In this document: positions 43,908 through 52,510 of the stretch, piece after piece
How positions within the stretch are numbered: position 1 is the stretch's first letter
Layout: each line of letters begins with the position of its first letter
From: TMED14 sp003507115
Lineage (GTDB): Bacteria; Bacteroidota; Bacteroidia; Flavobacteriales; Schleiferiaceae
NCBI GenBank assembly: GCA_943787925.1
Contig: CALSOH010000001.1
Coordinates: forward strand, 248,001 to 312,000
Length of the DNA stretch: 64,000 bases
Direction: 5' to 3'
The notes under the pieces: generated by a model
The model's database searches: none
What the model was told of the DNA's origin: nothing
What the model saw: the letters and a program-made list of their open reading frames with translations, nothing else
Made by a program: the position numbers and the translations under genes

Positions 43908-43925
43908 GATAAAAAGTTTGCGTGC

Positions 43926-43933
43926 CAAAACTA
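43926..43933 (-). promoter_or_regulatory. -7 element TAGTTTTG upstream of the anchored protein
   Basis: Exact TAnnTTTG on the minus strand with a predicted leader of about 14 nt. Confidence 0.55.
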
Positions 43934-43967
43934 TGAAATTTTACCTTGTGCCCTTGCAAGCAGCCCT

Positions 43968-45365
43968 GTGAATTCTCCAACCCTTTTTGAAACCTTTCGC
44001 GACCGATTTCCGGGGACCCCCACGGCGGACCAGGAAGCGGCGATGCACGCCTTGGTGCGTTACCTCCTCGAGCCGGCGGAGGAAAGCCTTTTTATCCTCA
44101 AAGGTTACGCGGGAACGGGCAAGACCACCTTGATGCGAACCTTGGCGAGCATCCTACGCCACGTGCAGATGCGCCCGGTTCTTGCCGCTCCGACGGGCCG
44201 AGCGGCCAAGGTGCTCCAAGGCCAGATGAAACGCCGAGCCTTCACCCTCCATCGTCTGCTTTACTTGACGGTTCGCGATCCCTCGGGTGGTTTTTCGCGC
44301 ATTCGGCGACCAAATAAGGGAACGTTGCAAGTATTTATCGTCGATGAGGCGTCGATGTTGGGGGATCTCGGCGAGGCCCGTGAACTCTTTCAAGATTTGT
44401 TGCTCTTTGTGGCCCAAGGCGAGGAGTGTCGTCTCATCCTGGTCGGCGACGAGGCACAGCTACCCCCGGTGGGTCAGTCCTTTTCCCCGGCCTTGATCCC
44501 ACGGCATGTGCGCGACCACTATAACTGGAAAATTCGAGGGGCGGCCCTTTTTGAGGTGATGCGCCAGGCGGCGGATTCTCAAATTCTGGCGAATGCCACC
44601 GCGATGCGTCAAGGCCTTTTGGCGCCTGAAGTGCGGTTTCCTGCCTTGCATATTGGGGCGGAGGTTCGCCGTCTTCGCGATGCCCACGAGGTGTTCGAGG
44701 CCCTCGAGTCGGCGTATACCTCGGCAGAGCCGGACGCCGTGGTATTGACCCGGTCCAACAAGCGAGCCGTCGCTTACAACCGCCAAATTCGATCGCGCCT
44801 ACTCTGGCGGGAGGACATACTCAATGCGGGGGATGTGGTGATGGTCGTCCAAAATAACGAGCGATGGATGGACCCAGAGGACTCGGCGGGCTTCATTGCG
44901 AATGGGGATATGTTTGAAATCCTCAGTTGGCGAAATGAAGAGGAGCGCTTTGGTCTGCGCTTTGCGGATGCGAGTCTTCGCTGGCTCGACCGGGAGGATG
45001 CCCCGAACATCGAAGCCAAAATTTTACTGGATGCCCTGGATTCGGAATCCGCGAGGCTGTCGGAGGCGAGCATGAAAGCCCTCATGCAGGGGGCCCGCGA
45101 AGAAGCCCAGCATCTCCCCAAGGCCCAGCGTCCCGCCTTTTTGCGCGAACACCCCTATTTGCAGGCGCTTCAGCTCAAATTTGGGTATGCCTTGACGGCC
45201 CATAAAGCGCAAGGGGGGCAGTGGCGCGACGTCTTCATCGAATGGCCTTATGTGCCCGACGTACACGATGCCGAATTCATCCGGTGGATGTACACGGCCT
45301 TCACGCGAGGCCAGGAGTACGTGTATTTGATCGGATTCCCCGACTCTACCTTTGCCGACCCATGA
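43968..45365 (+). CDS. RecD-like (SF1B) DNA helicase
   Basis: The 465-residue product has the SF1 helicase motifs in order: Walker A GYAGTGKTTL (about 46-55), motif Ia LAAPTGRAAKVL, Walker B VDEASMLGD, motif III LVGDEAQLPPVG, and the C-terminal motifs AHKAQGGQW and YTAFTRGQEYVYL. It is a small RecD2/Dda-like enzyme without the long N-terminal domain of RecD2. The start is GTG at 43968. The stop overlaps the start of the HAD gene (ATGA). Confidence 0.9.
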   Translation: MNSPTLFETFRDRFPGTPTADQEAAMHALVRYLLEPAEESLFILKGYAGTGKTTLMRTLASILRHVQMRPVLAAPTGRAAKVLQGQMKRRAFTLHRLLYLTVRDPSGGFSRIRRPNKGTLQVFIVDEASMLGDLGEARELFQDLLLFVAQGEECRLILVGDEAQLPPVGQSFSPALIPRHVRDHYNWKIRGAALFEVMRQAADSQILANATAMRQGLLAPEVRFPALHIGAEVRRLRDAHEVFEALESAYTSAEPDAVVLTRSNKRAVAYNRQIRSRLLWREDILNAGDVVMVVQNNERWMDPEDSAGFIANGDMFEILSWRNEEERFGLRFADASLRWLDREDAPNIEAKILLDALDSESARLSEASMKALMQGAREEAQHLPKAQRPAFLREHPYLQALQLKFGYALTAHKAQGGQWRDVFIEWPYVPDVHDAEFIRWMYTAFTRGQEYVYLIGFPDSTFADP

Positions 45366-46132
45366 ATTGGCACCTGTTTTTTGACCTAGATCGGACCCTG
45401 TGGCACCACGAGCGCAATGCGGAGGAGGTTCTGGAGGAATTTTGCGAAGAGTTCATCCTTTTGAAGGGGGTGTCACCCCAAACTTTTGCCCAGAAATACC
45501 AAGAGATCAACGATGCCTTGTGGTCGGTGATTCAATCGGCGGGATATTCGGTGGATTACGTGCGGAAGCGACGCTTCCCCCAGCTCCTCGAAGCGGTCAT
45601 TCACTCGGCCAGCGCCCAGGAGAAGCGCGAGCTCGCAAGCACCTTGGAAAAAGCCTTTACGGACCGCACCCCCGACCGCGCGCACCACTATCCCGGTATG
45701 ATTCCCGCGTTGCAATCCCTGCACGAGGCGGGCTATGTATTGCATATCCTGACCAATGGGGTGACCGAATCGCAGTCAAGGAAAGTGGCGGCCCTCGGCT
45801 TGACATCGATGTTCTCGACGTTGACCACGTCGGATGAAGCCCAAGCGTATAAGCCCGATCGGGCTATTTTTCGCTACGCTATGCGCCGAGCGCTGTGCGC
45901 GCCCGAACAGTCTGTGATGATTGGCGATTCCATCCTACGGGATATTCGAGGGGGACGAGAAGCGGGGATGAAAACGCTATGGTTTCAGGCCTCCGATGCC
46001 TTGCCTCCCGACGCGGAAGGCACCGCGGACGGGCAGTTTTCAGACTATGGCCGCTTGGCGTCTGCCCTGGAAGCCATTGGCTGTGGACCCGGAGACAGCC
46101 CGACTTTCTTGGCGTCAGGAAAGGCCGAGTGA
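45362..46132 (+). CDS. HAD-superfamily hydrolase (YjjG-like nucleotidase)
   Basis: The 256-residue product has the four HAD motifs: FDLDRTLW (nucleophile Asp about residue 8), ILTNG, the Lys in AYKPDRAIF, and GDSILRDI. A helical cap is inserted after motif I. The pattern is that of YjjG-type pyrimidine 5'-nucleotidases, which are thought to clean up unusual nucleotides. The ATG at 45362 overlaps the helicase stop by ATGA, so both may serve DNA maintenance. Confidence 0.86.
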   Translation: MNWHLFFDLDRTLWHHERNAEEVLEEFCEEFILLKGVSPQTFAQKYQEINDALWSVIQSAGYSVDYVRKRRFPQLLEAVIHSASAQEKRELASTLEKAFTDRTPDRAHHYPGMIPALQSLHEAGYVLHILTNGVTESQSRKVAALGLTSMFSTLTTSDEAQAYKPDRAIFRYAMRRALCAPEQSVMIGDSILRDIRGGREAGMKTLWFQASDALPPDAEGTADGQFSDYGRLASALEAIGCGPGDSPTFLASGKAE

Positions 46133-46158
46133 GGCGACCGACGGCAGGCCTCCGCCCG

Positions 46159-46166
46159 TATCTTTG
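46159..46166 (+). promoter_or_regulatory. -7 element TATCTTTG for the fused mutase gene
   Basis: Exact TAnnTTTG with a predicted leader of about 14 nt before the ATG at 46185. Confidence 0.65.
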
Positions 46167-46184
46167 TGGCCTAAGGCTCAATTT

Positions 46185-49100
46185 ATGGCGAACGCGACCC
46201 CTTACGTTCCAAAAAATGCACTTCGCATCGTTACGGCTGCCTCACTATTTGATGGCCACGACGCGAGTATAAATATTATGCGGCGCATTCTGCAGTCTAG
46301 CGGAGCGGAAGTCATTCACCTCGGCCACGACCGCAGCGTAGAGGAAGTTGTCAATACGGCGATTCAAGAGGACGCCAATGCCATTGCTATGACCTCCTAC
46401 CAAGGGGGACACATGGAGTATTTTAAGTACATGCATGACCTGCTCCGAGAAAAAGGGGCCGGCCACATTCGCATATTCGGCGGCGGCGGCGGAACCATCC
46501 TGCCCTCTGAAATCGCCGAACTTCAAGACTACGGCATCGCCCGTATCTACCATCCGGACGACGGCCGCTCCATGGGCCTTCAAGGCATGATTAACGACTT
46601 ATTGGAGAAATGCGACTTCCCCGTCGGAGATCAGCTGGACGGCGCGGTAGAGGGCGCATTGAAAGGGGAAGCACGGCACATGGCTCGGCTGATTTCCTGT
46701 GCCGAAAATTTTCCGGACCTCTATGCACTGCAGCGCCCTGCCTTGGAAAAAGCCATGGAAGGGCGAAGCCAAACACCCGTCCTAGGCATCACAGGGACTG
46801 GGGGTGCCGGAAAGAGTTCCCTCGTCGATGAATTGGTGCGGCGCTTCCACATGGATTTTCCATCCCTTCGTCTGGGCATCATTTCGGTCGATCCCTCCAA
46901 GCGCAAAACTGGGGGAGCCCTCTTAGGAGACCGCATCCGGATGAATGCCATTCAGCATCCCAACATCTACATGCGCTCGTTGGCAACGCGTCAGAGCAAT
47001 CTAGCACTCAGCAAGCATGTCGCGGAGGCCCTGTTTATCCTTCAATCTGCGTCTTTTGACCTCATTATCCTAGAGACGAGTGGCATTGGTCAATCCGATA
47101 CCGAAATCCTGGACCATAGCGACGTGTCGCTCTACGTCATGACCCCGGAATATGGGGCGGCAACTCAGCTGGAAAAAATTGACATGTTGGACTTCGCGGA
47201 CTTGATTGCTTTGAACAAGTTTGACAAGCGCGGGGCGCTCGATGCATTGCGCGATGTAAAAAAGCAGGTCCAACGCAATCATAATCGTTGGGAAGACTCC
47301 GTGGAAGACATGCCTGTGTTTGGGACCATGGCTTCGCAATTCAACGATCCAGGTACCAACCGTCTCTTCCGAGCCGTCATGGAGGCCATGGTCACCAAGG
47401 CTGGGGCCACCCATCTGCAAGCCCAATCAGATCGTGCCGAGGGTCAGAGCGAAAAGATGTACATCATCCCGCCCGCCCGCACGCGCTACTTGAGTGAAAT
47501 TTCAGAGGGCATCCGCGGATACAAGGCCTGGGTGCATCAGCAAGCGGAGGTAGCCGATAGCTTGTACAGCCTGCAACGCAGCATGGAATCCTTGGCTCAA
47601 TCCACCTTGGAGGACCGCGATCGACTGATCAAAGGACTTCAAGAAGTCTTCGCTGCCAAAAAACGCGACTTGGATCCCTACAACTGGGACATGATCGAAG
47701 GATGGCCAGCCCTTCGCGAGCGCTACATGGGGGAGGAATATGTCTACCAAGTCCGCGGCAAGGACATTAAGGTTCCCACCTATTCCTTGTCTTTAAGTGG
47801 AAAAAAGATTCCCAAGGTGGTGACCCCGAGCTACCGATCGTGGGGGGACATTCTGCGCTGGTTGCTCGAAGAAAATGTCCCTGGGTCCTTCCCGTACACG
47901 GCGGGTATTTATCCGTTCAAGCGCATGGCCGAAGACCCGACCCGCATGTTTGCTGGGGAGGGCGGTCCCGAACGCACCAACAAGCGCTTCCACTACGTAT
48001 CGCTCGGCATGCCGGCCAAGCGATTGAGCACGGCCTTTGATTCGGTCACCTTGTACGGACACGACCCCGGACGTCGCCCCGACATTTATGGCAAGATTGG
48101 TAACGCCGGGGTGAGCATTTGCTGCCTGGACGACGCGAAGAAACTCTACAGTGGCTTTGACCTTTGCGATCCGACGACCTCGGTGTCCATGACGATCAAC
48201 GGTCCGGCGCCCATGCTCCTCGGCTTTTTCTTGAATGCCGCGGTGGATCAGCAATGCGAAAAGTATATCACGGCCAATAAGCTGGAATCGAAGGTGGAAG
48301 CGGTCAAAAAGGCCAAGTACGACGACCAGGGCTTGCCCCGTCCTGCCTACCATGGCACCTTGCCAGAAGGCAACAGCGGCCTCGGTTTGATGCTTTTAGG
48401 CGTGACTGGCGACGAAGTGCTGCCTGCCGAGGTCTACGCGAAGATCAAAGCGGAGGCCTTGAGCACCACGCGCGGCACCGTCCAGGCGGACATCCTCAAG
48501 GAGGATCAGGCCCAAAACACCTGTATTTTCTCGACCGAATACGCCCTTCGCCTAATGGGCGACGTGCAAGCCTACTTCATCGAGCAGAAAGTGCGCAACT
48601 TCTATTCGGTGTCGATTTCGGGCTACCACATTGCCGAGGCGGGCGCGAACCCCATCACGCAACTCGCGTTTACGTTGGCGAATGGCTTCACCTACGTGGA
48701 GTATTACTTGAGTCGTGGCATGGACATCAATGCCTTCGGCCCCAACTTGAGCTTCTTCTTTTCCAATGGCATTGATCCCGAATATGCGGTGATCGGCCGC
48801 GTGGCACGCCGCGTGTGGGCCAAAGCCATGAAGACCAAGTACGGCGCCGACCCCCGGGCCCAAATGTTGAAGTACCACATTCAGACCTCGGGCCGTTCCT
48901 TGCATGCCCAGGAGATTGACTTCAATGACATTCGGACCACGCTTCAAGCTCTTTATGCCATCTACGACAACTGCAACTCGCTGCATACCAACGCCTACGA
49001 CGAGGCCATCACGACGCCCACCGAGGAGTCTGTGCGCCGCGCCATGGCCATCCAGTTGATTATCAACAAGGAATTGGGTCTCGCGAAGAACGAAAACCCC

Positions 49101-49571
49101 ATTCAGGGCTCTTTCATCATCGAAGAATTGACCGATTTGGTCGAAGAAGCCGTGATGGACGAATTTGACCGTATCACAGAACGAGGCGGCGTTCTCGGCG
49201 CGATGGAAACGATGTACCAGCGAGGCAAGATTCAAGAGGAATCCATGCACTACGAAATGCTCAAGCACACGGGCGAATACCCCATCATCGGCGTAAACAC
49301 CTTCTTGAGTTCGAAAGGATCGCCCACCTTGATTCCTGGGGAGGTGATCCGTGCCACCGAAGGTGAAAAAGAGGATCAAATTGCCACGGTGGTGGCCTTG
49401 CAGGAAGCGTCGGGCGCCAAAGCTTCAGAGGCGCTCTCGGCAATTCAAGCAGCGGCGCTTTCCGGCGGGAATGTCTTTGAGGCCATCATGGAAGCGGCCA
49501 AGGTTTGCTCTTTAGGTCAACTTACCCATGCTATGTTCGAAGTGGGCGGTCAGTACCGTCGGAACATGTAG
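46185..49571 (+). CDS. Fused B12-dependent acyl-CoA mutase (IcmF type)
   Basis: A 1128-residue enzyme with three parts: an N-terminal cobalamin-binding domain (DGHDAS at 23-28, SYQGG and GGGGGTI), a G-protein chaperone domain (P-loop GTGGAGKSS, about 203-211), and a C-terminal mutase domain (from about residue 560, with FPYTAGIYPFKR). This order is that of IcmF, which isomerises isobutyryl/n-butyryl-CoA or related acyl-CoAs; many databases call it methylmalonyl-CoA mutase. The substrate cannot be fixed by eye. The ATG at 46185 is chosen because earlier codons overlap the HAD gene and add no domain. Confidence 0.9.
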   Translation: MANATPYVPKNALRIVTAASLFDGHDASINIMRRILQSSGAEVIHLGHDRSVEEVVNTAIQEDANAIAMTSYQGGHMEYFKYMHDLLREKGAGHIRIFGGGGGTILPSEIAELQDYGIARIYHPDDGRSMGLQGMINDLLEKCDFPVGDQLDGAVEGALKGEARHMARLISCAENFPDLYALQRPALEKAMEGRSQTPVLGITGTGGAGKSSLVDELVRRFHMDFPSLRLGIISVDPSKRKTGGALLGDRIRMNAIQHPNIYMRSLATRQSNLALSKHVAEALFILQSASFDLIILETSGIGQSDTEILDHSDVSLYVMTPEYGAATQLEKIDMLDFADLIALNKFDKRGALDALRDVKKQVQRNHNRWEDSVEDMPVFGTMASQFNDPGTNRLFRAVMEAMVTKAGATHLQAQSDRAEGQSEKMYIIPPARTRYLSEISEGIRGYKAWVHQQAEVADSLYSLQRSMESLAQSTLEDRDRLIKGLQEVFAAKKRDLDPYNWDMIEGWPALRERYMGEEYVYQVRGKDIKVPTYSLSLSGKKIPKVVTPSYRSWGDILRWLLEENVPGSFPYTAGIYPFKRMAEDPTRMFAGEGGPERTNKRFHYVSLGMPAKRLSTAFDSVTLYGHDPGRRPDIYGKIGNAGVSICCLDDAKKLYSGFDLCDPTTSVSMTINGPAPMLLGFFLNAAVDQQCEKYITANKLESKVEAVKKAKYDDQGLPRPAYHGTLPEGNSGLGLMLLGVTGDEVLPAEVYAKIKAEALSTTRGTVQADILKEDQAQNTCIFSTEYALRLMGDVQAYFIEQKVRNFYSVSISGYHIAEAGANPITQLAFTLANGFTYVEYYLSRGMDINAFGPNLSFFFSNGIDPEYAVIGRVARRVWAKAMKTKYGADPRAQMLKYHIQTSGRSLHAQEIDFNDIRTTLQALYAIYDNCNSLHTNAYDEAITTPTEESVRRAMAIQLIINKELGLAKNENPIQGSFIIEELTDLVEEAVMDEFDRITERGGVLGAMETMYQRGKIQEESMHYEMLKHTGEYPIIGVNTFLSSKGSPTLIPGEVIRATEGEKEDQIATVVALQEASGAKASEALSAIQAAALSGGNVFEAIMEAAKVCSLGQLTHAMFEVGGQYRRNM

Positions 49572-49586
49572 GGGAGGGGCCTCGTA

Positions 49587-50252
49587 TTAATCGATGCGTT
49601 CCCAAACGTACGGCACATCTTGGTTCATCAGGTCCGCCTTCTGTAGGGCCCATTGGCCTTGGTGTTTTTGGAAGGTCAGTGTGCCCACATTGCTATCGTT
49701 TCGGAAGAGGTAAACGCGCTCCGTATGCGTCTTTTGGGCCAAATAGTAACTCGCCACACTAATATTCCCCTTGGGGGGCTGCACCATGCTCAGCAGGTGT
49801 TCTTCGCCCACTTTTAGCTGCCAAATGGCATCCACCACCAAGGGGTATTGGGTGGCCATCACGGGGTGGTAGAGCGGGCCAGCGGGGAGGGAGTGGGTTT
49901 CGGTCGCTTCACTCGATATGATGCCCTGAAACACCTCCATGAGTCCGTCTTGAAAGTTGACGGAATAGGAAGGACTCGACGAACTAATAAACTGGTAGAA
50001 TTCAATATGCCCGTCCTCCAAGGAGAAAAGGGCCAGATGTCCCATTCCCTCAGCTTGGTCGTTGAAGGTTAAAATTTGGCCATATTGACCCATCGAGGTT
50101 TCAGCCTTGTATTTCAGAACAGTCAGTGCATCCTTTTGCACCAACTGGGCGTTGTTGGCAAACCGGTAACTGGCCGAATACACCCAGCGCGGTTGGCAAC
50201 TTAGGGCCAGGACTGCAGCGGCTCCCAAAAGGCATTTGTGGATAACTCCCAT
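49587..50252 (-). CDS. Lipoprotein of unknown function
   Basis: The 221-residue product begins with a lipoprotein signal (MGVIHKCLLGAAAVLALSCQ; lipobox Cys about 19). The mature part is mostly beta-strand with alternating polar residues and no recognised domain. The ATG at 50252 fits the signal peptide; longer readings in the same frame run antisense through xth. It ends 15 bases from the mutase gene (convergent). Confidence 0.75.
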   Translation of the reverse strand: MGVIHKCLLGAAAVLALSCQPRWVYSASYRFANNAQLVQKDALTVLKYKAETSMGQYGQILTFNDQAEGMGHLALFSLEDGHIEFYQFISSSSPSYSVNFQDGLMEVFQGIISSEATETHSLPAGPLYHPVMATQYPLVVDAIWQLKVGEEHLLSMVQPPKGNISVASYYLAQKTHTERVYLFRNDSNVGTLTFQKHQGQWALQKADLMNQDVPYVWERID

Positions 50253-50285
50253 GGCGGAAAGTTCGGCAATTCTGTGCGGGCTCGG

Positions 50286-50293
50286 TACCTTTA
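50286..50293 (+). promoter_or_regulatory. Probable -7 element TACCTTTA for xth
   Basis: Seven of eight positions match TAnnTTTG; four bases precede the ATG. Confidence 0.45.
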
Positions 50294-50297
50294 AGGC

Positions 50298-51059
50298 ATG
50301 AAAATTATTTCCTGGAATGTGAATGGAATTCGGGCGGCCGCGACCAAAGGCCTCCTGGATCAATTGGCCGCATGGGATGCGGAAGTGGTGTGTTTTCAAG
50401 AGACCAAGGCCACCGAAGAGCAGGTCGCGGAAGTGCTTTTTGGCGCCGGCTACCACGTGTATGCGCATTCGGCCGAAAAGAAGGGCTACAGCGGCACCGC
50501 TTTGATTTCGAAAGAAGCCCCCTTGAGCGTGAAAGTGGGGGTAGGCCTGCCCGAACACGACGGCGAAGGCCGCCTCATTGTGGCCGAGTTTCCCCACTAC
50601 TACGTGGCAACCGCCTATGTGCCCAATTCCAAGGGCGACTTGAGCCGAATCCCTAACCGCCAAGCCTGGGACCGCGATATCGCTGACCTGCTCGCGGACT
50701 ACGACCAGAAAAAGCCCATCGTATACTGCGGCGATCTTAATGTCGCCCACCAAGAAATCGACCTGTCCAATCCAAAATCCAACTACAACAAGACGCCCGG
50801 CTACACCCAAGCGGAAATTGACGGTATGGACTATTTGCTCAGCAAAGGCTTTGTGGATTCTTGGCGCGCCCAGCACCCCGAAGAGGTGAAGTTTTCCTGG
50901 TGGAGTATGCGTTCGGGTGCCCGTGCGAAGAACATCGGATGGCGTTTGGACTACCACGTGGTGTCCGAGCGGCTCATGCCCAAGGTGACCCGGACGGATA
51001 TCCTGACCGAAGAGTATGGCAGCGACCACTGTCCGGTGCTACTAGAGCTAGAGGGCTAG
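50298..51059 (+). CDS. xth: Exodeoxyribonuclease III (AP endonuclease)
   Basis: Cleaves DNA at abasic sites and degrades 3' ends in base-excision repair. The 253-residue product has the family motifs ISWNVNGIRAA (metal Asn), FQETK (metal Glu), SGTALISK, YCGDLNVAHQEIDL (Asp, Asn), DYHVVSE and the catalytic SDHCPVLL. The C-terminal codons and TAG stop lie in the first, partial copy of a CTAG-rich tandem repeat. Confidence 0.96.
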   Translation: MKIISWNVNGIRAAATKGLLDQLAAWDAEVVCFQETKATEEQVAEVLFGAGYHVYAHSAEKKGYSGTALISKEAPLSVKVGVGLPEHDGEGRLIVAEFPHYYVATAYVPNSKGDLSRIPNRQAWDRDIADLLADYDQKKPIVYCGDLNVAHQEIDLSNPKSNYNKTPGYTQAEIDGMDYLLSKGFVDSWRAQHPEEVKFSWWSMRSGARAKNIGWRLDYHVVSERLMPKVTRTDILTEEYGSDHCPVLLELEG

Positions 51060-51170
51060 GGAGCGCCTGCGGCGCGCTAGAAAGCTAGAGGGCTAGGGAG
51101 CGCCTGTCGGCGCGCTAGAAAGCTAGAGGGCTAGGGAGCGCCTGTGGCGCGCTAGAAAGCTAGAGGGCTT
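51046..51170. repeat. CTAG-rich tandem repeat, three units of 37-38 bp plus a partial copy
   Basis: Units begin at 51060, 51097 and 51135, after a partial copy 51046-51059 that includes the xth stop codon. Each unit holds GCGCC-loop-GGCGC with loops TGC, TGTC and TGT, and then GCTAGAAAGCTAGAGGGCTAG. The stem is kept while the loop varies in length. The stretch 51171-51320 after it shows no gene; it has imperfect direct repeats such as TTCAAG and CTTCAA. Confidence 0.85.
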
Positions 51171-51321
51171 TACGGGTTTAAGGGAAAAGCGTTGAAGAGT
51201 TCAAGCGTAAAAGGGGGAAGGTGGTTGGCTGGTTTGCGTTCACTCTTGAGCCCTGGGCCTATTTCTGTTATGGAACCCTTCAAACCTTCAAGAATAAGCT
51301 ATTTCGTCTACGTCTTTTTCC

Positions 51322-51329
51322 TATCTTTG
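51322..51329 (+). promoter_or_regulatory. -7 element TATCTTTG for rpsF-rpsR-rplI
   Basis: Exact TAnnTTTG; predicted leader of about 16 nt before rpsF, too short for an S6:S18-binding leader element. Confidence 0.65.
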
Positions 51330-51349
51330 CACCCCTAATTTCATAAACT

Positions 51350-51685
51350 ATGAATCAGTACGAAACCGTTTTCATTCTAAATCCCGTCTTGTCTGAAGAG
51401 CAGACAAGGGAAGCGGTTGATAAGTACACCGGCTACCTACAATCGAATGGTGCCGAGCTTATCAACGTCGAAAAGTGGGGCCTCCGCAAGTTGGCTTACC
51501 CCATCGACAAAAAGAAGAGTGGGTTCTATAACCTCCTCGAGTTCAAAGCTCCAGCTCCCGTCATTGCTACCCTCGAGGTAGAAATGAAGCGTGACGAGCG
51601 CATCTTGCGCTTCCTCACCGTGACCCTGGACAAACACGGCGTTGAGTATGCTGCCAAGCGTCGCGCCAAAGTCAAAAACGCTTAA
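51350..51685 (+). CDS. rpsF: 30S ribosomal protein S6
   Basis: S6 pairs with S18 on the platform of the small subunit. The 111-residue product begins MNQYETVFILNPVLSE and has KWGLRKLAYPIDKKKSGFY in the middle, the usual S6 pattern. It heads the rpsF-rpsR-rplI operon. Confidence 0.96.
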   Translation: MNQYETVFILNPVLSEEQTREAVDKYTGYLQSNGAELINVEKWGLRKLAYPIDKKKSGFYNLLEFKAPAPVIATLEVEMKRDERILRFLTVTLDKHGVEYAAKRRAKVKNA

Positions 51686-51697
51686 TCCTATACAGAA

Positions 51698-51988
51698 ATG
51701 AGCACTTTGGAATCCAACGCTGGCAATCAATCAGAGATCCGCTATCTCCAGCCGATCGCTATTGACGCAACCAACACCAAGAAGTATTGCCGCTTCAAGA
51801 AATACGGCATTAAGCACATCGACCACAAGGATCCTGATTTCTTGTTGCGTTTTGTGAATGAGCAAGGCAAAATTTTGCCCCGCCGCCTCACGGGTACCTC
51901 TTTGAAGTACCAGCGCAAATTGGCGCAAGCCATCAAGCGCGCACGCCACTTGGGACTCATGCCTTACGTAGCCGACAACCTTAAATAA
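51698..51988 (+). CDS. rpsR: 30S ribosomal protein S18
   Basis: The 96-residue product has a longer N-terminus than many S18 proteins, then the core with YCRFKKYGIKHIDHKDP and RRLTGTSLKYQRKLAQAIKR. It sits between rpsF and rplI as in most bacteria. Confidence 0.96.
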   Translation: MSTLESNAGNQSEIRYLQPIAIDATNTKKYCRFKKYGIKHIDHKDPDFLLRFVNEQGKILPRRLTGTSLKYQRKLAQAIKRARHLGLMPYVADNLK

Positions 51989-51996
51989 TCAGCGCC

Positions 51997-52449
51997 ATGG
52001 AAGTTATCTTGAAATCTGACGTTGAAAACCTTGGCTACAAGGACGATATGGTCACCGTTAAGAACGGTTATGGCCTCAACTACTTGATCCCAAAGGGGTT
52101 TGCTATTTTGGCGACGCCTTCGGCAAAGAAAATGTTGGCGGAAGACCTCCGTCAGCGTGCCCACAAAGAGGCGAAGATGGTCGAAGCTGCCAACAAGACA
52201 GCGGAGGCCTTGCATCGCGTCGAGTTGAAGCTCACAGCCAAAGCTGGCAAGGGTGGAAAACTATTCGGAGCCGTGACCAATGCCAACGTGGCAGAGGAAT
52301 TGGCGACGATGGGTCACGTGGTAGATAAGAAGTTCATCCAAATTGCGGGTGGAACCATCAAAGCTGCTGGCAAGTACACAGCGAAGGTTCGTTTGCACCG
52401 CGAGGTCGTGGTTGACTTCCACTTTGAAGTGATCGGCGACGAGAATTAA
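51997..52449 (+). CDS. rplI: 50S ribosomal protein L9
   Basis: L9 bridges from the L1 stalk region and affects reading-frame maintenance. The 150-residue product has the N-terminal globular domain (VENLGYKDDMVTVKNGYGLN, about 10-29), a long connecting helix and the C-terminal domain (GKLFGAVTNANVAEEL). It closes the operon before a terminator. Confidence 0.97.
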   Translation: MEVILKSDVENLGYKDDMVTVKNGYGLNYLIPKGFAILATPSAKKMLAEDLRQRAHKEAKMVEAANKTAEALHRVELKLTAKAGKGGKLFGAVTNANVAEELATMGHVVDKKFIQIAGGTIKAAGKYTAKVRLHREVVVDFHFEVIGDEN

Positions 52450-52470
52450 TTTCTCCCTGCAACATTAAAG

Positions 52471-52499
52471 AAAACCCCGTCCTTCCGACGGGGTTTTTT
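52471..52499 (+). terminator. Terminator after rplI
   Basis: AACCCCGTC pairs with GACGGGGTT around a CTTCC-containing loop, followed by a T-run. The T-run runs into the TACTTTTA element of the next gene. Confidence 0.92.
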
Positions 52500-52506
52500 A
52501 CTTTTA
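52499..52506 (+). promoter_or_regulatory. Probable -7 element TACTTTTA for the O-antigen-ligase-like gene
   Basis: Seven of eight positions match TAnnTTTG; four bases precede the ATG at 52511. It directly follows the terminator T-run. Confidence 0.45.
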
Positions 52507-52510
52507 GGAA

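Noticed and set aside
50253..51029. An N-terminal extension of the lipoprotein gene (49587-50252) through xth
   Set aside because: The extension is antisense to xth; the ATG at 50252 opens directly with a lipoprotein signal peptide.
51171..51320. Possible S6:S18-binding leader before rpsF
   Set aside because: The TATCTTTG element predicts a leader of about 16 nt, too short for the known motif.
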